The notes under the pieces: generated by a model
Database searches by the model: none
What the model saw: only the letters and a program-made list of their open reading frames with translations
Told to the model about the DNA's origin: nothing
Part shown: piece after piece, positions 25,826-34,896 of the stretch
Numbering within the stretch: the first letter of the stretch is position 1
Layout: every line of letters begins with the position of its first letter
Program-made: the position numbers and the translations under genes
Source of the DNA: JAYOEY01 sp038116945
GTDB lineage: Bacteria; Pseudomonadota; Alphaproteobacteria; MPNO01; UBA2964
Direction of reading: 5' to 3'
Length of the DNA: 64,000 bases
Assembly (NCBI GenBank): GCA_038116945.1
Contig: JAYOEY010000011.1
Span: 54,545 to 118,544, forward strand

Positions 25826-27631
25826 TCAGTGGGCTTCGTCGATGACCGTCTTCCCGGAGGGATTGCGGATTTCATCGACCATGGCCTGGGTTTCCGCATC
25901 CGGTTCCGCCGTCATCAGGGTGACGACAACCATTGCGACGAGGCTGCACGCCATGCCGACGATGCCGAACCGCAAATGATCGATCACCCAGAACTGCTCT
26001 CCTCCGGTGCGGATGTACCAGAGATAGGCCGAGCCGGAGCAGAAGCCGACGATCATGCCGGCGAGTGCGCCGGGCCGGTTCGCCCGTTTCCACCAGACCC
26101 CCAGCACCAGCGGGAAGAACAGGCCGGAGCAGGCGAAACAGAACGCCCAGGCCACGGCCCCGAGGATCCCGGTGAGCTGCAGCGACGCCACCAGTGCGCC
26201 CGCCGCGCCGATCACGATAAGCAGTATCCGGGCGACGATCAGCCGCAGTCGGGTATCCGCCTTCGGATCGATGATCTTGTAATAAAGATCGTGGCTCAGC
26301 GCGTTGGCGATCGCCAGCAGAAGCCCGTCCGCGGTGGACATGGCTGCCGCCATGCCGCCGGCCGCGACAAGACCCGAGATCACGTAGGGAAGCCCCGCGA
26401 TTTCAGGCGTTGCCAGAACGACGATATCCGGTCGCATGAAGAATTCCTGCAATTGCAGGATACCGTCGCCGTTCAAATCGGCGATTTTCAGCATGCCGAC
26501 ATTCGTCCAGTTCTTGATCCAGTCGAGATTGCTGACTTCCGCGAACGACTTGCCGATGATCGCCGTAGCCAGGTTGGGGTCGAGAAGCTGGAGCTTGGTC
26601 AGCGTCGCAAGCGCCGGCGCCGTGAAGTAAAGCAGGAAGATGAACAGCAGCGACCAGGCCACCGACTTCCGCGCCTGCCTGACCGACGGCGTGGTGAAGT
26701 ACCGCATCAGGATATGCGGAAGCGATGCCGTCCCCGCCATCATGCAGAGGGCGAGCGTTATGAATTTCCAGCTGTCGAGACCGCCGCCCGGCGCATTGTG
26801 GGCGGTGGTCAGAATTCTGACGCCGGGGAAGGATTGCGCCGCAGATTTTCCCAGCCCGACCATCGGCTCAAGCTCCTGGATCCGCTGCACCGCATCGCCA
26901 TAGGAGAAATGCGGAATGATGCCGAAGCCCTGCTTGTTGGACATCCAGATAACCGGCACGAGGTAGGCGATGATCAGCACGATATACTGCGCGACCTGTG
27001 TCCAGGTAACGGCCCGCATGCCGCCCAGCATCGAGCAGAGCAGAATGCCCAGAAGGCCGATCCAGACGCCGAAATTGAACGGTATCTGGAGCGCGCGGGC
27101 TGCGATCGTTCCCGAAGCGTTAATCTGTGCCGTCACATAGGTGAATGACGCAACCACGAGGATTATGACGGCGCACATGCGGGCGAAATTGCCGCCATAG
27201 CGGGTGCCGATGAAATCGGGGACCGTGTAGCAGCCGAATTTCCGCAGGTACGGCGCCATCAGCGAGTTGACCAGCACGTAACCGCCGGTCCAGCCGACGA
27301 CGAAGGCCAGGTAGCCGTAACCGCCGAAATAGATGCCGCCGGCCAGAGCGACGAACGAGGCGCCCGACATCCAGTCGGCCGCGGTCGCCATGCCGTTATA
27401 GACCGCCGGTACTTCGCGCCCGGCGACGTAATAGGCCTCGACCTGCATGGTTCGCGAGAGCCAGCCGATCAGGGCATAGATGCAGATCGTGAAGGCGACG
27501 AACAGGATGCCGATGGTCGCCGCGCTGACACCCATCTGCTCCAGGATCGCCATCAGCAGGATAAAGATTACGAATCCGCCGGTGTATAGACCGTAGACCC
27601 GACCGAGATTATTCAGAAAACTTCCTTGCAT
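25826..27631 (-). CDS. Sodium:solute symporter (SSS family, ActP-like)
   Basis: 601 residues from the ATG at 27631, which follows GGAGGGG; a frame starting nine codons earlier lacks a ribosome site. Around 13-14 membrane helices are evident. The core SSS motif ATAADWMSGASFVALAGGIY is at ~residues 80-100, and STADGLLLAIANALSHDLYY near 440 is typical of the acetate/monocarboxylate branch. It is downstream of and probably cotranscribed with the DUF4212 small subunit (13-bp gap). The pairing is characteristic of symporters for acetate or other short-chain acids. Substrate unproven. Confidence 0.92.
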   Translation of the reverse strand: MQGSFLNNLGRVYGLYTGGFVIFILLMAILEQMGVSAATIGILFVAFTICIYALIGWLSRTMQVEAYYVAGREVPAVYNGMATAADWMSGASFVALAGGIYFGGYGYLAFVVGWTGGYVLVNSLMAPYLRKFGCYTVPDFIGTRYGGNFARMCAVIILVVASFTYVTAQINASGTIAARALQIPFNFGVWIGLLGILLCSMLGGMRAVTWTQVAQYIVLIIAYLVPVIWMSNKQGFGIIPHFSYGDAVQRIQELEPMVGLGKSAAQSFPGVRILTTAHNAPGGGLDSWKFITLALCMMAGTASLPHILMRYFTTPSVRQARKSVAWSLLFIFLLYFTAPALATLTKLQLLDPNLATAIIGKSFAEVSNLDWIKNWTNVGMLKIADLNGDGILQLQEFFMRPDIVVLATPEIAGLPYVISGLVAAGGMAAAMSTADGLLLAIANALSHDLYYKIIDPKADTRLRLIVARILLIVIGAAGALVASLQLTGILGAVAWAFCFACSGLFFPLVLGVWWKRANRPGALAGMIVGFCSGSAYLWYIRTGGEQFWVIDHLRFGIVGMACSLVAMVVVTLMTAEPDAETQAMVDEIRNPSGKTVIDEAH

Positions 27632-27644
27632 GATCGGTCCCCTC

Positions 27645-27908
27645 CTATTCTTCGCCAACGCCGAATTCGTCGTCGATCGAATCCTGGCGCCAGTTCTGGA
27701 AGAAGATCAGAAGGACGAAAACCAGCAGGGAGCCCTGGACGCAGAGGTAGTAGCCCAGAGGAAAGCCCATAAAGGTTATGCTGTTCAGCTCCTTCGCGAA
27801 TCCCGGCAGGACAAACGCGAAGATCGCCCATATGACAAGTACAAGATAGGTGAGATTTCGGGTCTTGGCCCAGTGTTGCTGCCTGGAATCGCTTGTGTCT
27901 TCAGGCAT
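27645..27908 (-). CDS. DUF4212 small subunit of sodium:solute symporter
   Basis: An 87-residue protein with two membrane helices (TYLVLVIWAIFAFVLPGFA and CVQGSLLVFVLLIFFQNW) joined by the diagnostic FMGFPLGYYLCVQGS loop of DUF4212. GGAGGG precedes the ATG at 27908. This subunit sits immediately upstream of SSS acetate-type symporters in many proteobacteria. Here the symporter start is 13 bp downstream, so the two form an operon. Its job is assumed to be assembly or regulation of the large subunit. Confidence 0.9.
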   Translation of the reverse strand: MPEDTSDSRQQHWAKTRNLTYLVLVIWAIFAFVLPGFAKELNSITFMGFPLGYYLCVQGSLLVFVLLIFFQNWRQDSIDDEFGVGEE

Positions 27909-28014
27909 TTTTCCCTCCAATTTTTTCTCTAGCCCCCTATTTTCTTTGGGGTATTGGGAATTAAGGCACCAAGAAGCGACTCACGCAATTTTTTTATTGA
28001 AACTAGCCTGTAAC

Positions 28015-28740
28015 ATGTGGGTCGTGTGGCAGAAGGGACGAACGACGAAATTGGCGAATATACTCAGGCGGATCGCAGCGGTTCGGCACGCCTTTTCGGG
28101 GCGGATTTCGTTTCGCCGGGACCGCGCGCCGATCGACAGCGTCGTCCGGCTGGAGGCATTCGTTGCGAGCCGCGCTGCCCTCATCGCGCAGAAAACGCTC
28201 TACGGCTATCTGAAGACGAGGATGGGCACGCGCTATCCGCTGATGTTCGATGACGATGTGTTCGTGGAGTCGGTGAATGTCGCGAAGTACCATGTCTTTG
28301 CCGCCTGCCTGTCCGACCTGACCGTTCACGCCGTCGCGCGGGCGACGCATCTGGCGGAACTCGACGACATGGCCCGCCGGTCGCTGGCCGAGCGGTGTTT
28401 TCGCACGGCCCTGGAGCAAAATCTGGCCGATGCGCCGGATTCCCTCGCGCCCGGTGCGTTTATCGCGGCGTTCACGGAACGTCTGGCAGGCACCGGCTGG
28501 GGCGAGGCTGCTCTGCATCGCAGCGTTTTCGACCACAGCGCGGCTGCGCTGGTGAGATGGGCGCCGATCGCTCCCGATCTCAAGAGGCTGGACCGGGAAA
28601 TCGTCGAAAACTCCATCCGGTTCGCCTGGCGGGACATTCGGGAGGATCTTGGCCGCCGGCTGGATGCGGAGGCCGTCGGCAATGCGCTCGCAGAGGAATT
28701 TGCGGGGATGGTGGAAAATGGCGGGTCCCATCGACAGTAG
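28015..28740 (+). CDS. Uncharacterised protein upstream of the exonuclease-CBS-DUF294 gene
   Basis: A 241-residue soluble, Arg-rich helical protein. I recognise no domain with certainty. Notable strings are LYGYLKTRMGTRYPLMFDDD, FVESVNVAKYHVFAACLSDL and RWAPIAPDLKRLDREIVENS. Its last 23 bases overlap the start of the exonuclease-CBS-DUF294 gene, which implies translational coupling and a joint function. It diverges from the symporter operon across ~106 bp, suggesting a regulatory relationship with acid uptake. Start chosen at ATG 28015; upstream codons lie in the divergent promoter region. Confidence 0.7.
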   Translation: MWVVWQKGRTTKLANILRRIAAVRHAFSGRISFRRDRAPIDSVVRLEAFVASRAALIAQKTLYGYLKTRMGTRYPLMFDDDVFVESVNVAKYHVFAACLSDLTVHAVARATHLAELDDMARRSLAERCFRTALEQNLADAPDSLAPGAFIAAFTERLAGTGWGEAALHRSVFDHSAAALVRWAPIAPDLKRLDREIVENSIRFAWRDIREDLGRRLDAEAVGNALAEEFAGMVENGGSHRQ

Positions 28741-30853
28741 CGCATATTCGGCAACGCCCCTCGGTTCCTTGCCGCTGGTTGCCATCGACCTTGAGACAAC
28801 AGGGCTCGACGTCAGGACGGAGCGGGTCGTCCAGCTCGGGGCCGTTCGCATCGTTTCAAGCGAAATCGATCCTGCCGATGGATTCGATGCGCTGGTGCGA
28901 CCGGATATCGCCATACCCGCGTCCGCGACCGCCATACACGGGATCGGCGACAGCGACGTCGCCGGGGCGGAACCGTTCCCGGCGATCCGCGACCGCTTTG
29001 CCGAGTGGGCCGCAGAATCGATTCTGATCGGCTGGGCGGTCGGGTTCGATCTCGCCGTTCTCCAGGCCGAACACCGGCGCCATGGCCTGTCGTGGAATCC
29101 GCCGCGCGCCCTCGACGTCCGGCGGCTGGTTCAGGCCCTGTCGCCCAACCTGCCGGAACTGTCGCTTGAAACGGTGGCGGCGTGGCTCGGCCTGCCGGTC
29201 GTTGGCAGGCACACGGCTACCGGCGACGCGCTGTTGACGGCCAAGATCTACATCGCCTTGCTGCCGCGCCTTCGAGACCGGGGTATCCTGACGCTGACCC
29301 AGGCCGAACGGGCCTGCCGCGCGCAGACGCAGCTGGCGGAGGAGGAGGCGCGCGCCGGATGGCTCGATATCGACGTATCCGCCGACGGTGGGGGAGAGGA
29401 CGTGGCCGACTTCGCGCGGATCGACAGCTATCCCTATACGCATCGCCTGCGCGATGTGATGCAGATACCGCCCGTTTTCCTGGACGACGGCGCGACGCTC
29501 GAGCAGGCGCTGGGGTTGATGATGGCGCGGCAGGTCAGCTCGGTCTTTCTCCCTCCGTCTCCGGAGGACGGACGGTACGGTATCCTGACCGAACGGGACG
29601 TGCTCAGGGCCATCGATAGCGATAAGGGACAGGCCCTGGCGCGGCCGGCTACGGATTTCGCCACCCGACCCTTGTACATGCTGGCGGAAAACGAATTCGT
29701 CTACCGGGCGATGGGCGCGATGACCCGGCGCGGCTTTCGTCATGTCGGCGTGACATCCCGCGACGGCGAACCGGCAGGCGCGATCAGCGCCCGGGACCTG
29801 CTGCGCGAGCGGACCGGCGCCGCCGCCTCTCTCGGCGATACAATCGAGGAGGCGGACGACGCCGCCGCGCTCGGGCGAATATGGCCGATGCTGTCGGGCG
29901 TGGCGCGCGGGCTCGTCCGCGAAGGCGTAGGGTCCCGCGAAGTCGCTTCGGTCGTTTCCCGGGAGCTGCGGGCGCTGACGCGCCAGGCCTGCGTGATCGC
30001 GGAGCGGTCGCTCAGGGACGAGGGGCTCGGCGAGCCGCCATCGCACTATGCGTTTCTGGTGCTGGGATCGGGCGGGCGCGGCGAAAGTCTTCTCGCCATG
30101 GACCAGGACAATGCCCTGATCTACCAGGCTGACGCGCCGGACAGCGATGCCGACGGCTGGTTCGAGCGGCTGGGGCGGCGCGTGTCGGACATTCTGGACG
30201 AGGTCGGCGTCGTTTACTGTTCAGGCGGCGTCATGGCGGCGAACGCAGCCTGGCGCCGCGACGCGTCATCATGGCGGGGTCTGATCGACGGGTGGCTGCG
30301 GAAAAGCCGGCCCGAGGACATCCTCAGCGCCGATATCTTCTTCGATTTCGTCCCGGTTTACGGCGAGGCGGCTCTTGCCGACGAGCTAAGGCGGCATGCG
30401 CTGTCCGCGGCAGGACGCGCGCGGTCGTTTCTGCAGGCCCTGACCATCAACGCCGGAAATTTCCGGACCCCGCTGGGCCTGATGGGGCGGCTCCGCACTG
30501 AAAACGGGCGCGTCGATCTCAAGATCGGCGGGATCATGCCGATTTTCTCCGCCGCGCGCGTCCTCGCGCTGCGCCACGGCCTTCCCGACCGCTCGACCCG
30601 GAGGCGGCTGGAGGCGGCGCGCGATGCCGGGCATGCCGATGCCGACGTCGTGGACAATCTTCTGGAAGCCCACGAAATCCTGCTGGAGGCGATCCTGAGG
30701 CAACAATTGCGCGATCTCGATGCCGGGGAAAAGCTGTCGAACCGGGTCGCGCCGTCGCAGATGACGGCGCACGACCGCGACCAGCTGCGCTGGGCGCTGC
30801 ACCAGGCGCCCTCGGTCAGGGATCTTCTGGGAGCGCCTTTGTTCGGCCCGTAG
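28718..30853 (+). CDS. Exonuclease-CBS-DUF294 nucleotidyltransferase-like fusion protein
   Basis: 711 residues from ATG 28718. Residues ~18-190 form a DnaQ-like DEDDh exonuclease: AIDLETTGLD (Asp23/Glu25 region), GWAVGFDLAVL and GRHTATGDALLT. Two CBS domains follow (~245-385: MQIPPVFLDDGATLEQAL, GILTERDVLRAI, GAISARDLL). The GlnD-type nucleotidyltransferase core is GSGGRGESLLAMDQDNALIY (~449-468), with the DxD pair retained, and then a DUF294 C-terminal helical domain. CBS-DUF294 proteins often accompany acetate symporters, as here. The role is presumably regulatory nucleotidylation; no target is known. Confidence 0.88.
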   Translation: MAGPIDSSAYSATPLGSLPLVAIDLETTGLDVRTERVVQLGAVRIVSSEIDPADGFDALVRPDIAIPASATAIHGIGDSDVAGAEPFPAIRDRFAEWAAESILIGWAVGFDLAVLQAEHRRHGLSWNPPRALDVRRLVQALSPNLPELSLETVAAWLGLPVVGRHTATGDALLTAKIYIALLPRLRDRGILTLTQAERACRAQTQLAEEEARAGWLDIDVSADGGGEDVADFARIDSYPYTHRLRDVMQIPPVFLDDGATLEQALGLMMARQVSSVFLPPSPEDGRYGILTERDVLRAIDSDKGQALARPATDFATRPLYMLAENEFVYRAMGAMTRRGFRHVGVTSRDGEPAGAISARDLLRERTGAAASLGDTIEEADDAAALGRIWPMLSGVARGLVREGVGSREVASVVSRELRALTRQACVIAERSLRDEGLGEPPSHYAFLVLGSGGRGESLLAMDQDNALIYQADAPDSDADGWFERLGRRVSDILDEVGVVYCSGGVMAANAAWRRDASSWRGLIDGWLRKSRPEDILSADIFFDFVPVYGEAALADELRRHALSAAGRARSFLQALTINAGNFRTPLGLMGRLRTENGRVDLKIGGIMPIFSAARVLALRHGLPDRSTRRRLEAARDAGHADADVVDNLLEAHEILLEAILRQQLRDLDAGEKLSNRVAPSQMTAHDRDQLRWALHQAPSVRDLLGAPLFGP

Positions 30854-30961
30854 GGCCTTTCAGGAGGTGTCGCCCGGCCGGGCCGTCTGCCGGTCTTGCT
30901 TTTCCGGATTTTCGTCCTTTACTGGGGGGGCATTGAATCAATCGCCGGAAGAGATGACGCC

Positions 30962-31915
30962 ATGACGACCGCTATGAGTCCAAAGGTCGGATATATTCTG
31001 CCCACCCGCGAATACATCATGCGGGGACGGCACGAAGCGGGGCCGATCCTTGATCTGGCGGAAAGGGCGGCTGGGCACGGGTTCGACTCGCTGTGGGTCG
31101 GAGACTCGGTTACCGCGCGACAGCGTCACGATGCGCTGACCATCCTCGCTGCCGTCGCCGTCCGCGCGCCGGGCGTCGCGATCGGCACCTCGGTCCTGCT
31201 GACGGCACTTCGCAACCCGGTCGCGCTCGCGCAGCAGATCGCGACGGTCGACCGCATCAGCGAAGGAAGGCTGATCCTCGGTTTTGGCGTGGGGCCGGAC
31301 ACCAGGGCCGTGCGGACCGAGTATCGGGCGCTCGGCGTACCGTTCGAGAAACGCGTCGGCTGGACGCTCGAAGGGTTGCGTCTCATGCGCGCGCTGTGGA
31401 CCGGTGAAAAGACCGACTGGGACGGGCGCTGGCAGGTCGACGGGGTCGAGCTCGCGCCGCTGCCGCACCGGAAAGGCGGCCCGCCCATCATTATCGGCGG
31501 CGGGTCGCCGAAGGTGCGTGAACGGGCGGGCAAACTTTTCGATGGGTGGATGCCGGTCTCGGCAAATGCGACGCAGTGGGGGGCAGGTTGGCGCGACGTC
31601 CAGGATCACGCGCGCGAGGCCGGTCGTAACCCGGACGACCTGATCGCCGCCGTGGTGCTGAACCTCTCGATCGACGAGGACGAAGCGAAGGCGGATGCGC
31701 TGCTCGACCGCTATATCGCCGAATATTACGGGGTACAGGACCCGGGCCCGCTGCGCGCCTCGCACGGCAGCTTCGCCGGGACGGAAGCCGGCGCTGCCGA
31801 TTGGCTCAACGAGTTCGCCGAACAGGGCGTTCGCCATTTCGCGCTGCGCTTCGCCGGCGAGAACGAACGCCATCTGGAGGCAGTGGCGCGGATACGGAAA
31901 AACCTCGGGTGGTGA
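30962..31915 (+). CDS. LLM-class F420/FMN-dependent oxidoreductase
   Basis: 317 residues from ATG 30962 (AAGAGATGA upstream); the upstream extension is unlikely. A luciferase-like TIM barrel: GFDSLWVGDSV near residue 45, VAIGTSVLLTALRNPVALAQ near residue 78, DRISEGRLILGFGVG near residue 97 and PPIIIGGGSPKVRERAG near residue 178. Members are flavin-dependent monooxygenases or F420-dependent dehydrogenases. There is no F420 biosynthesis gene in the window, so cofactor choice is open. The gene stands alone between the DUF294 gene and the PEP-CTERM gene. Confidence 0.86.
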   Translation: MTTAMSPKVGYILPTREYIMRGRHEAGPILDLAERAAGHGFDSLWVGDSVTARQRHDALTILAAVAVRAPGVAIGTSVLLTALRNPVALAQQIATVDRISEGRLILGFGVGPDTRAVRTEYRALGVPFEKRVGWTLEGLRLMRALWTGEKTDWDGRWQVDGVELAPLPHRKGGPPIIIGGGSPKVRERAGKLFDGWMPVSANATQWGAGWRDVQDHAREAGRNPDDLIAAVVLNLSIDEDEAKADALLDRYIAEYYGVQDPGPLRASHGSFAGTEAGAADWLNEFAEQGVRHFALRFAGENERHLEAVARIRKNLGW

Positions 31916-31953
31916 AGGACGCTTCCGGCCCCTTCAATGGCTGGCGACCTGCT

Positions 31954-32003
31954 CCGATTTGCATGCATCGATGGACATGGTAGGGTTCCGTGATGCAAAT
32001 CGG
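31954..32003. promoter_or_regulatory. 11-bp inverted repeat upstream of the PEP-CTERM gene
   Basis: CCGATTTGCAT (31954-31964) is repeated as its exact reverse complement ATGCAAATCGG at 31993-32003, separated by 28 bases that contain ATGCAT and ATCGAT. It is 55 bp before the start codon. The spacing suits two operator half-sites or a long-loop hairpin. Confidence 0.5.
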
Positions 32004-32057
32004 CTGATTTCTCCGCGGTCGATAATCGAACCACTCCCGCGACCTCGGAAAAGAGCC

Positions 32058-32762
32058 ATGAAACTCTTCAACCTTCGGTCGGCTCTGGCCGCACCGGTCA
32101 TCTTCCTCGCATTCGTCGGCACGGTTTCCGGTCCGGTGCTTTCGGCGCCGCTTACCGTACCGACCGGTCTTGCCGTCGGCGCCCAGTACCGGCTGGCATT
32201 CGTAACCAGCGGCACGACCGCGGCAACGTCGACCGACATCAATTTCTACAACAGCTTCGTCACCAGCCAGGCCAGCGCGATCACCGAACTCGCCGCCCTG
32301 TCCACGACCTGGAAGGCGATCGCATCGACCCTGACCACGGCGGCGCGGGACAATACCGGTACCAATATCACTGTTCCCGGCAATACCGGGGTGCCCATCT
32401 TTCTGCTAGACGGTTCCAAACTGGCCGACGACAACGCCGATCTGTGGGACGGATCGGTTGACAACCCGTTGAACATCGATCAGACGGGCGCGACGCTGGC
32501 GACTGATGTGTGGGCCGGAACGCGTTTCGACGGCACCAACCTGGCCTTTGCCGTGCTCGGCAATGTTTCTGGCGGGACTTTCGCCTTCACGGCGCGGTCA
32601 GACGTAACGGGAACGACCTGGATTCAGCAGGCCGGCTCGGAATCGACCGGCAATCTGAACTCCCTTTACGCGCTCTCGGACGTGCTGACAGTCCAGGCGG
32701 CCGAGTCGGTATCCGAACCCGGCAGTCTTGCCATTGCCGGGCTGGGCCTCATCGGGCTGTAA
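32058..32762 (+). CDS. Exported PEP-CTERM-type protein lacking its basic tail
   Basis: 234 residues. A signal peptide (APVIFLAFVGTVSGPVLSA) leads into a Thr/Asn/Ala-rich, beta-type secreted domain with no recognised family. The C-terminus VSEPGSLAIAGLGLIGL is a PEP-CTERM sorting signal whose hydrophobic span is cut by TAA at 32760. In frame after the TAA come eight codons reading CARRRQRV, then TGA: the usual Arg cluster. The gene therefore looks like an intact PEP-CTERM protein truncated by a point nonsense change, or one needing read-through. An upstream extension of the frame is antisense noise. Confidence 0.75.
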   Translation: MKLFNLRSALAAPVIFLAFVGTVSGPVLSAPLTVPTGLAVGAQYRLAFVTSGTTAATSTDINFYNSFVTSQASAITELAALSTTWKAIASTLTTAARDNTGTNITVPGNTGVPIFLLDGSKLADDNADLWDGSVDNPLNIDQTGATLATDVWAGTRFDGTNLAFAVLGNVSGGTFAFTARSDVTGTTWIQQAGSESTGNLNSLYALSDVLTVQAAESVSEPGSLAIAGLGLIGL

Positions 32763-32832
32763 TGCGCGCGGCGCAGACAGCGCGTGTGAGGCGTTCCGGC
32801 CGGCGGGCTGGCGCGGTGAGGGAGCCAGCTTC

Positions 32833-33729
32833 CTAGAACTCCATGAGATCCTCGGCGACGACGACCTCGCCGGAAAAATATTTCCGGACTTCCACGGCCC
32901 AGTCTTCGTAATTGTCGCTCTCCACGCGCCGCGTCAGGTGCGACAGCACGACCTTTTTCACCTTCGCCTTGGTCGCCAGATTGCCGATGCCGTCGAGGCT
33001 CATATGGCCCATCGTGGCCTGGCGCATGATGCCGTCGCGCTCGGCGTCGGTCATGGCGTCCCAGCGCCCGTCCCGGATCATGAAATTGCGGCGCTCGTCG
33101 CAGGACGACGTCTCTGTCACCAGCACGTCGGCGCCCTCGACCAGCTCGGCCACGGCGTCGCTGAATCCTGTGTCGCCGGTAAAGGCGATCACGCGATCGG
33201 GCGTCTCGAACCGGTAGGAGTACGATTTATAGCGCCCGGCGGCGTCGCCCGTATGAAAGCTGTAATGGGTGTTCTCGACCGTGGTGACGCGGATATTGTC
33301 GTCGCGGTAGATCTCGCCCGTCCCGACATCGTGCCCGAAGAACATTTTATCCAGCGGGATCGTCCGGCCGCCGTCGGCGATGCGGATATCCGCGCTGACG
33401 CTGCAATACCGGACCGTGGCGTCGACCAGCTCCTTCGTCCGGGGCGGGCCGTAGACGTCGATAGGGTCGGTGCGCTTGCCGTCCCACGCGAGCGACATCA
33501 GCGTCCCCAGCCCGGCGGTATGATCGTCGTGATGATGGGTAAGGAAAATGATTCCCACCTTGCGGACGTCCGCTCCGGCGCGCGCCATGCGCCGCGCCAC
33601 CCCGTCGCCGGCGTCCAGCACGTAATAGGTTCCGTTGACGGTAAGCAGGTGCGAGGTCTGGGCGCGTCCCGGCGTCAATGACGGGCCGCCCGCAGTGCCG
33701 AGGATGATCAGCGACGATGGCGTTTTCAT
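32833..33729 (-). CDS. MBL-fold metallo-hydrolase (RNase Z-like)
   Basis: A 298-residue metallo-beta-lactamase fold protein. The zinc motif THHHDDH is at ~residues 64-70, later ligands in AFTGDTGFSD (~165) and VVLSHLTRR (~270). The N-terminal LGTAGGPSLTPGRAQTSHLL resembles the RNase Z/arylsulfatase-like branch. GGAGGT precedes the ATG. No signal peptide is evident. The substrate is unknown; a phosphodiesterase or lactone/ester hydrolase is possible. It diverges from the following amidohydrolase. Confidence 0.87.
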   Translation of the reverse strand: MKTPSSLIILGTAGGPSLTPGRAQTSHLLTVNGTYYVLDAGDGVARRMARAGADVRKVGIIFLTHHHDDHTAGLGTLMSLAWDGKRTDPIDVYGPPRTKELVDATVRYCSVSADIRIADGGRTIPLDKMFFGHDVGTGEIYRDDNIRVTTVENTHYSFHTGDAAGRYKSYSYRFETPDRVIAFTGDTGFSDAVAELVEGADVLVTETSSCDERRNFMIRDGRWDAMTDAERDGIMRQATMGHMSLDGIGNLATKAKVKKVVLSHLTRRVESDNYEDWAVEVRKYFSGEVVVAEDLMEF

Positions 33730-33893
33730 GGGTCGTACCTCCCGTTTGGCGATTGCCGGATTTCGCGGGGCTCGCGAACAAGTCTAGAGCATGATCGGCT
33801 TCTGCGGAATCGCACCGGCCTGCCTTTCCGTACCGGCTATTCCCTGCCTATCATCCGGACATTGGGGGCAGGACCTGACGGGAAGGAAGACCC

Positions 33894-34859
33894 ATGACCG
33901 ATTCCAACGATGCCGCGCCGCTGGGCGTAATCGATTTTCACAGCCATTTCACCGGCCCGTCCTTCACCAGGACCATTCTGGACCGGCTGAAGGACCCGAA
34001 GGCGCGCGCCGAATGGGGCAGGATCGATGCGCTGCTCGACAGCCCCGCCGCGCTGCTCGACTCGCTGGACGAGACCGGCATCTCCGCCCGCGTGATCAAC
34101 ATCCCGACCGCCTTTCTCGAAGACGCTGACGGCAACGTGCCGCCCGATACGCACCGGAAGATCAACGACGAGGTCGCGAACATGGTCGCGAAGAACCCGG
34201 GAAAGCTGCTCGGGCTTGCCACGATCGACGTGTTTTCCGGCGATGACGGCGCGCGCGAGGTGCATCGCGCCCATAAGGAGCTCGGCATCAACGGCATCTT
34301 CGTCGAGAGCGCGTCGGGCGATCTGCTGCTCGATGCGGTGGAGGCGCGCCCGACGCTGGCCGCGGCGGCGGAGCTCGGCATCCCCGTCTTCGTGCATCCG
34401 CAGACCGACCCGCAGCTCCATGCGCGTTTCGCCCATCGCGGCCGGCTCGGCCATCGCCTCGCGCGCGGCACCGTAAACGCGGCGACGCTGCTCGCCATGC
34501 TCGACCAGGGCGTGTTCGACGAGCTGCCGAAGCTCCAGGTGGTGGTCACCACCCTCGCCATCGGCGGCGTGCTGATGGCCGGAGGGTTCGCCGACGGGCA
34601 CGGCATCCGCGCCGACACACCCGAGCTGATGCGCCGCCACGTCTATATCGACACGATGGGCATCCACCCCGCCCTCGTCGGCGCGGTTGTGGATCTGCTC
34701 GGCGCCGATCACGTGCTGGCCGGCACCGACTGGCCGGTCGCGGTGGAAAAGGACGTGCCCGCGCGGCTGAAGACCGCACTCGACGCCGCCGGCCTAGACG
34801 CCGCAGAGCAGCAGATGGTGGCCAGCGGCAATACGCTCAGGCTGCTCGGGGCGGGGTGA
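33894..34859 (+). CDS. Amidohydrolase family protein (ACMSD-like)
   Basis: A 321-residue TIM-barrel metal enzyme with AAGGAAG before the ATG. The metal motif HSHF occurs at ~residues 15-18 (VIDFHSHFTGP), followed by PVFVHPQTDP near 166 and VLAGTDWPVAVEK near 280. The closing NTLRLLG is typical. Relatives include aminocarboxymuconate-semialdehyde decarboxylase and 2-pyrone hydrolases. It is distinct from the 12.0-kb amidohydrolase, which has D-x-H. It is the last host-composition gene before the AT-rich island. Confidence 0.87.
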   Translation: MTDSNDAAPLGVIDFHSHFTGPSFTRTILDRLKDPKARAEWGRIDALLDSPAALLDSLDETGISARVINIPTAFLEDADGNVPPDTHRKINDEVANMVAKNPGKLLGLATIDVFSGDDGAREVHRAHKELGINGIFVESASGDLLLDAVEARPTLAAAAELGIPVFVHPQTDPQLHARFAHRGRLGHRLARGTVNAATLLAMLDQGVFDELPKLQVVVTTLAIGGVLMAGGFADGHGIRADTPELMRRHVYIDTMGIHPALVGAVVDLLGADHVLAGTDWPVAVEKDVPARLKTALDAAGLDAAEQQMVASGNTLRLLGAG

Positions 34860-34896
34860 GGGGCGGCCAGACCAAATAAATTGTTAATACGTTCCG

